Shown here in pieces: positions 6,165-8,656 of a stretch of 8,656 nucleotides of DNA; the first letter of the stretch is position 1, and each line of letters opens with the position of its first letter. Source of the stretch: Prevotella sp. UBA6387 (GTDB taxonomy: Bacteria; Bacteroidota; Bacteroidia; Bacteroidales; Bacteroidaceae); contig DJQL01000089.1 in the NCBI GenBank assembly GCA_002437565.1, positions 6,576-15,231 of the forward strand, written 5' to 3'. The translations under genes and the position numbers were made by a program. Below the pieces are notes generated by a model that was given only the letters and a program-made list of their open reading frames with translations, made no database searches and had not been told where the DNA came from.

Positions 6165-7049
6165 TTACTTGTAGAACTCATGCCTTGCGGCGGCGAGCGT
6201 GTTCTTCATCAACGAGCAAATGGTCATTGGGCCGACACCCCCAGGCACGGGTGTGATGAATGAACACTTTGGCGCAACCTCGTCGAACTTCACGTCGCCA
6301 TTGAGTCTCCATCCGCGCTTGCGTGTGGCATCCTCGACTCTCGTGGTGCCCACGTCGATGATCACGGCTCCTTCTTTCACCATGTCTGCCGTGACGAAGT
6401 CTGGATGGCCTATGGCAGCAATGATAATGTCGGCCTCGCGGCACTCTTGCTTCAATGTCTTGGAGTGGGAATGGCACACCGTGACGGTGGAGTCGCCATA
6501 TTGTTTCTGCATCATCAGTTGCGCCATTGGCTTGCCCACGATGTTGCTTCTGCCGAGCACGACGCATTTCTTCCCTGATGTCTCAATGTTGTAATGGCGC
6601 AGCAGGGTAAGTATGCCGAGCGGCGTGGCCGAGATGAAGCACGGCAAGCCTATCGCCATTCTGCCCACGTTGATTGGGTGGAAACCGTCCACGTCTTTCT
6701 TGTAGTCGATTGCCATTGTCACCCTCTGCTCGTCAATGTGCTTTGGCAAAGGCAACTGCACTATGAAGCCGTCTACGGTTTCGTCGTTGTTGAGCCTGTT
6801 CACGCAAGCCAGCAACTCTTCCTCCGTCACGTCGTCCTCGTATCTTATGAGTGTCGACCTGAAGCCGCATTGCTCACAGGCTATGACCTTGTTTTTCACG
6901 TAGGTCTCAGAGCCACCGTCGTGGCCCACGAGCACCGCCACCAGGTGAGGCCGTCTGCCTCCTTCGGCCACGATGCCCTGCACCTCCTGTGCTATCTGCT
7001 CCTTTATGGCAGCGGCGGTAGCCTTGCCGTCTATCAACTGGTAGCTCAT
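6165..7049 (-). CDS. folD: Bifunctional methylenetetrahydrofolate dehydrogenase/cyclohydrolase
   Basis: Cytoplasmic enzyme of one-carbon metabolism: it oxidises 5,10-methylene-tetrahydrofolate to the methenyl form with NAD(P)+ and hydrolyses that to 10-formyl-tetrahydrofolate for purine and formyl-methionine synthesis. It has 294 residues, within the usual 280-300. Visible features: the catalytic Lys 54 in YVKNK (50-54), VQLPLPKHI (98-105), the KDVDGFHP segment (118-125), the Rossmann nucleotide-binding segment VVLGRSNIVGKPMA (163-176) and the C-terminal signature PVPGGVGPMT (267-276). The TP motif before the Rossmann domain reads ISATPLG instead of the common PCTP, a variant I recall from Bacteroidales homologues. 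The ATG at 7049 lies 3 bases after the ffh stop codon, so translation is probably coupled and the gene depends on the ffh promoter. It ends just before the shared terminator. Confidence 0.97.
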   Translation of the reverse strand: MSYQLIDGKATAAAIKEQIAQEVQGIVAEGGRRPHLVAVLVGHDGGSETYVKNKVIACEQCGFRSTLIRYEDDVTEEELLACVNRLNNDETVDGFIVQLPLPKHIDEQRVTMAIDYKKDVDGFHPINVGRMAIGLPCFISATPLGILTLLRHYNIETSGKKCVVLGRSNIVGKPMAQLMMQKQYGDSTVTVCHSHSKTLKQECREADIIIAAIGHPDFVTADMVKEGAVIIDVGTTRVEDATRKRGWRLNGDVKFDEVAPKCSFITPVPGGVGPMTICSLMKNTLAAARHEFYK

Positions 7050-7052
7050 GTC

Positions 7053-8390
7053 CTATTTAGGTTGCTGCATCTTCGGCATGTTGCGCATCATCTGCTTCAT
7101 GCCACTTCCTGTGACCATCTTCATCATCTTGCGGGTCTGGTCAAACTGCTTCACGAGGCGGTTCACCTCCTGTATGCTCGTGCCAGAACCTTTGGCTATG
7201 CGCAGCTTGCGGCTTTGGTTGAGTATCTCAGGGTTGGTGCGCTCCTTTGGCGTCATCGAGCGTATTATGGCCTCTATGCCGTTGAAGGCGTTGTTGTCGA
7301 TGTCAATATCCTTTATGGCCTTGCCCACGCCCGGTATCATAGATGCCAAGTCCTTGATGTTGCCCATCTTCTTGATTTGCTCTATCTGCTTGAGGAAGTC
7401 GTTGAAGTCGAACTTGTTTTTCTGTATCTTCTTTTGCAGTCGCTTGGCCTCTTCCTCGTCAAACTGCTCCTGGGCGCGCTCCACGAGAGACACCACGTCG
7501 CCCATGCCAAGTATGCGGTCGGCCATGCGCTCAGGATGGAACACGTCGATGGCTTCCATCTTCTCGCCGGTACCGATAAACTTGATTGGCTTGGTCACTA
7601 CGGTCCTGATAGACAGGGCCGCGCCGCCACGTGTGTCGCCGTCGAGCTTGGTGAGCACCACGCCGTCGAAGTCGAGACGGTCGTTGAACTCCTTTGCCGT
7701 GTTCACGGCATCCTGACCGGTCATGGAGTCGACCACGAAGAGGGTCTCGTCTGGGTGCACGTGCTCCTTGAGCGATGAAATCTCGTTCATCATCTGCTCA
7801 TCGACAGCCAATCGACCGGCGGTGTCTATTATCACCACGTCGTGTCCCTTTGCCTTGGCCTCCTGGATGGCATGGTCGGCGATCTCGTTCACGTTCTTGT
7901 TGTCTGGCTCGCTATACACTGGCACGCCAATGCTCTCGCCCACGACCTTCAACTGGTCGATGGCGGCAGGACGATACACGTCGCAAGCCACGAGCAATGG
8001 GTTCTTGCGTTGCTTGTTCTTGAGCATGTTGGCGAGCTTGCCGCTGAATGTCGTCTTACCGGAACCTTGAAGACCCGACATCAGCACTATGGCCGGCTTG
8101 CCGGAAAGGTTAAGCTCCGCGGCCTCACCGCCCATGAGCTTCGCCAGTTCGTCGTGTACGATCTTCACCATGAGCTGTCCTGGCTTGATGGCGGTTAGCA
8201 CGTTCATGCCAAGGGCCTTGTCCTTCACCGCGTCGGTAAATTCTTTTGCTACCTTGTAGTTGACATCGGCATCGAGGAGCGCGCGGCGCACGTCTTTCAG
8301 CGTAGCGGCGACATTGAGCTCGGTTATCTTTCCCTCACCCTTAAGTATCTTGAACGAGCGTTCAAGGCGATCGGTTAAATTCTCAAACAT
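7053..8390 (-). CDS. ffh: Signal recognition particle GTPase (Ffh/SRP54)
   Basis: GTPase that binds 4.5S RNA and signal sequences of nascent membrane proteins and docks with the receptor FtsY to deliver ribosomes to the inner membrane. It has 445 residues, about the usual length (E. coli 453). Domain order: N-terminal helical N domain (1-95); G domain with P-loop GLQGSGKTT (106-114), DVYRPAAIDQL (137-147), DTAGR (189-193), TKLDGDTRGG (247-256) and closing loop GTGE (273-276); then a Met-rich M domain from about 325, with the RNA-binding helix region SRKLRIAKGSGTSIQEVNRL (393-412) and a Met-rich tail (421-441). All GTPase motifs look intact. The ATG at 8390 gives the standard opening MFENLTDRLERSF. 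It is the first gene of a two-gene unit with folD, with a 3-base gap. Confidence 0.98.
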   Translation of the reverse strand: MFENLTDRLERSFKILKGEGKITELNVAATLKDVRRALLDADVNYKVAKEFTDAVKDKALGMNVLTAIKPGQLMVKIVHDELAKLMGGEAAELNLSGKPAIVLMSGLQGSGKTTFSGKLANMLKNKQRKNPLLVACDVYRPAAIDQLKVVGESIGVPVYSEPDNKNVNEIADHAIQEAKAKGHDVVIIDTAGRLAVDEQMMNEISSLKEHVHPDETLFVVDSMTGQDAVNTAKEFNDRLDFDGVVLTKLDGDTRGGAALSIRTVVTKPIKFIGTGEKMEAIDVFHPERMADRILGMGDVVSLVERAQEQFDEEEAKRLQKKIQKNKFDFNDFLKQIEQIKKMGNIKDLASMIPGVGKAIKDIDIDNNAFNGIEAIIRSMTPKERTNPEILNQSRKLRIAKGSGTSIQEVNRLVKQFDQTRKMMKMVTGSGMKQMMRNMPKMQQPK

Positions 8391-8413
8391 ATTTTTAATT
8401 AGCTAATTTTCTG

Positions 8414-8421
8414 CAAAGTTA
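8414..8421 (-). promoter_or_regulatory. ffh promoter: Candidate -7 element of the ffh-folD operon
   Basis: On the minus strand, 8421-8414 read TAACTTTG, identical to the ilvD -7 element and an exact match to TAnnTTTG. The -33 region is poor: a TTTG at 8437-8434 is only 12 bases away, closer than usual. Transcription would begin near 8407, giving a leader of about 17 bases before the ffh ATG. Confidence 0.5.
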
Positions 8422-8603
8422 CGATTAATTTATCAAAACAGAGCCTTTCCTGTTGGATTTCGTCATATGGTTTTCCTATGAATGGTGGCGAAACCTCACG
8501 AGTTCTTGTGACTGTTGTAAGCGCTTGTCATGTTGTCATCGGTGATTGTGGATTTTTTTTGCGATTTTATGCAGAAAAAAGACGTGTTCTTTACAACTAT
8601 TAT

Positions 8604-8611
8604 TATCTTTG
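8604..8611 (+). promoter_or_regulatory. Possible outward promoter for a gene beyond the right edge
   Basis: TATCTTTG at 8604-8611 matches the TAnnTTTG -7 consensus on the plus strand and follows a very AT-rich stretch with T and A runs (8551-8579). No clear -33 TTTG is present at the expected distance. No open frame starts in the remaining 45 bases, so the gene or RNA it would serve lies outside the window. Confidence 0.35.
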
Positions 8612-8656
8612 CAGATAGAGTCATCGCGTTACCACTTGAATCGCGTCGGCTTTACG

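Noticed and set aside
6594..7778. A 394-codon open frame on the plus strand, antisense to folD and ffh
   Set aside because: It spans two well-identified genes on the opposite strand. Its translation is dominated by His, Leu, Val and Arg with no recognisable domain, as expected from the complement of GC-biased codons.
8496..8526. Imperfect palindrome (8496-8511) and AAGCGCTT (8519-8526) upstream of ffh
   Set aside because: Short or mismatched, without a second copy and far from the ffh promoter; not distinguishable from chance.
1..8656. Search for CRISPR arrays, tRNA or rRNA genes, insertion sequences, prophage or defence genes
   Set aside because: No regularly spaced repeats, cloverleaf-like sequence, transposase or integrase motifs, or target-site duplications were seen. 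The gene content is metabolic and housekeeping.

Overview
The window reads as ordinary chromosome from a member of the Bacteroidota, most likely a Bacteroidales of the Prevotella/Bacteroides type. The grounds are promoter-like elements of the form TAnnTTTG upstream of several genes, AT-rich start-codon contexts with no clear Shine-Dalgarno sequence, frequent ATA isoleucine codons, and proteins that match the E. coli-type IlvD and the Bacteroidales style of NagA, FolD and Ffh. Base composition looks close to half GC by eye. The genus is an inference.

Layout. Positions 1-3232 (minus strand) hold a branched-chain amino acid operon: ilvD (dihydroxy-acid dehydratase) followed after 41 bases by ilvB (acetolactate synthase large subunit), which runs off the left edge with its last quarter missing. 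A 425-base divergent intergenic region (3233-3657) carries a good ilvD promoter, a cluster of small hairpins and a candidate nagA promoter with a short palindrome downstream. Positions 3658-6039 (plus strand) hold two tandem genes of the N-acetylglucosamine-6-phosphate deacetylase (NagA) family, both 385 residues and alignable without gaps (302 of 385 identical by hand count). A strong two-way hairpin terminator (6075-6126) separates them from a convergent minus-strand operon, ffh (signal recognition particle GTPase) followed 3 bases later by folD. The last 266 bases hold the ffh promoter and a possible outward promoter for a gene beyond the window.

How the genes work together. IlvB and IlvD catalyse the first and third steps of valine/isoleucine synthesis. 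NagA removes the acetyl group from GlcNAc-6-phosphate in amino-sugar use and cell-wall recycling. Ffh and FolD are housekeeping proteins whose adjacency probably reflects only co-transcription.

The most interesting point is the NagA pair. The upstream copy keeps the metal and catalytic residues (H60, H62, E128, H193, H214, D276). The downstream copy has N60, C193 and A276 at the matching places, so it has lost the catalytic Asp and a metal-ligand His while staying intact and otherwise conserved. It looks like a maintained pseudoenzyme. At position 226 the pattern is reversed: the upstream copy has His and the downstream copy has Arg, possibly the phosphate-binding Arg of the family. This raises the testable idea of a two-component NagA. 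Nothing else in the window looks like an unknown system.
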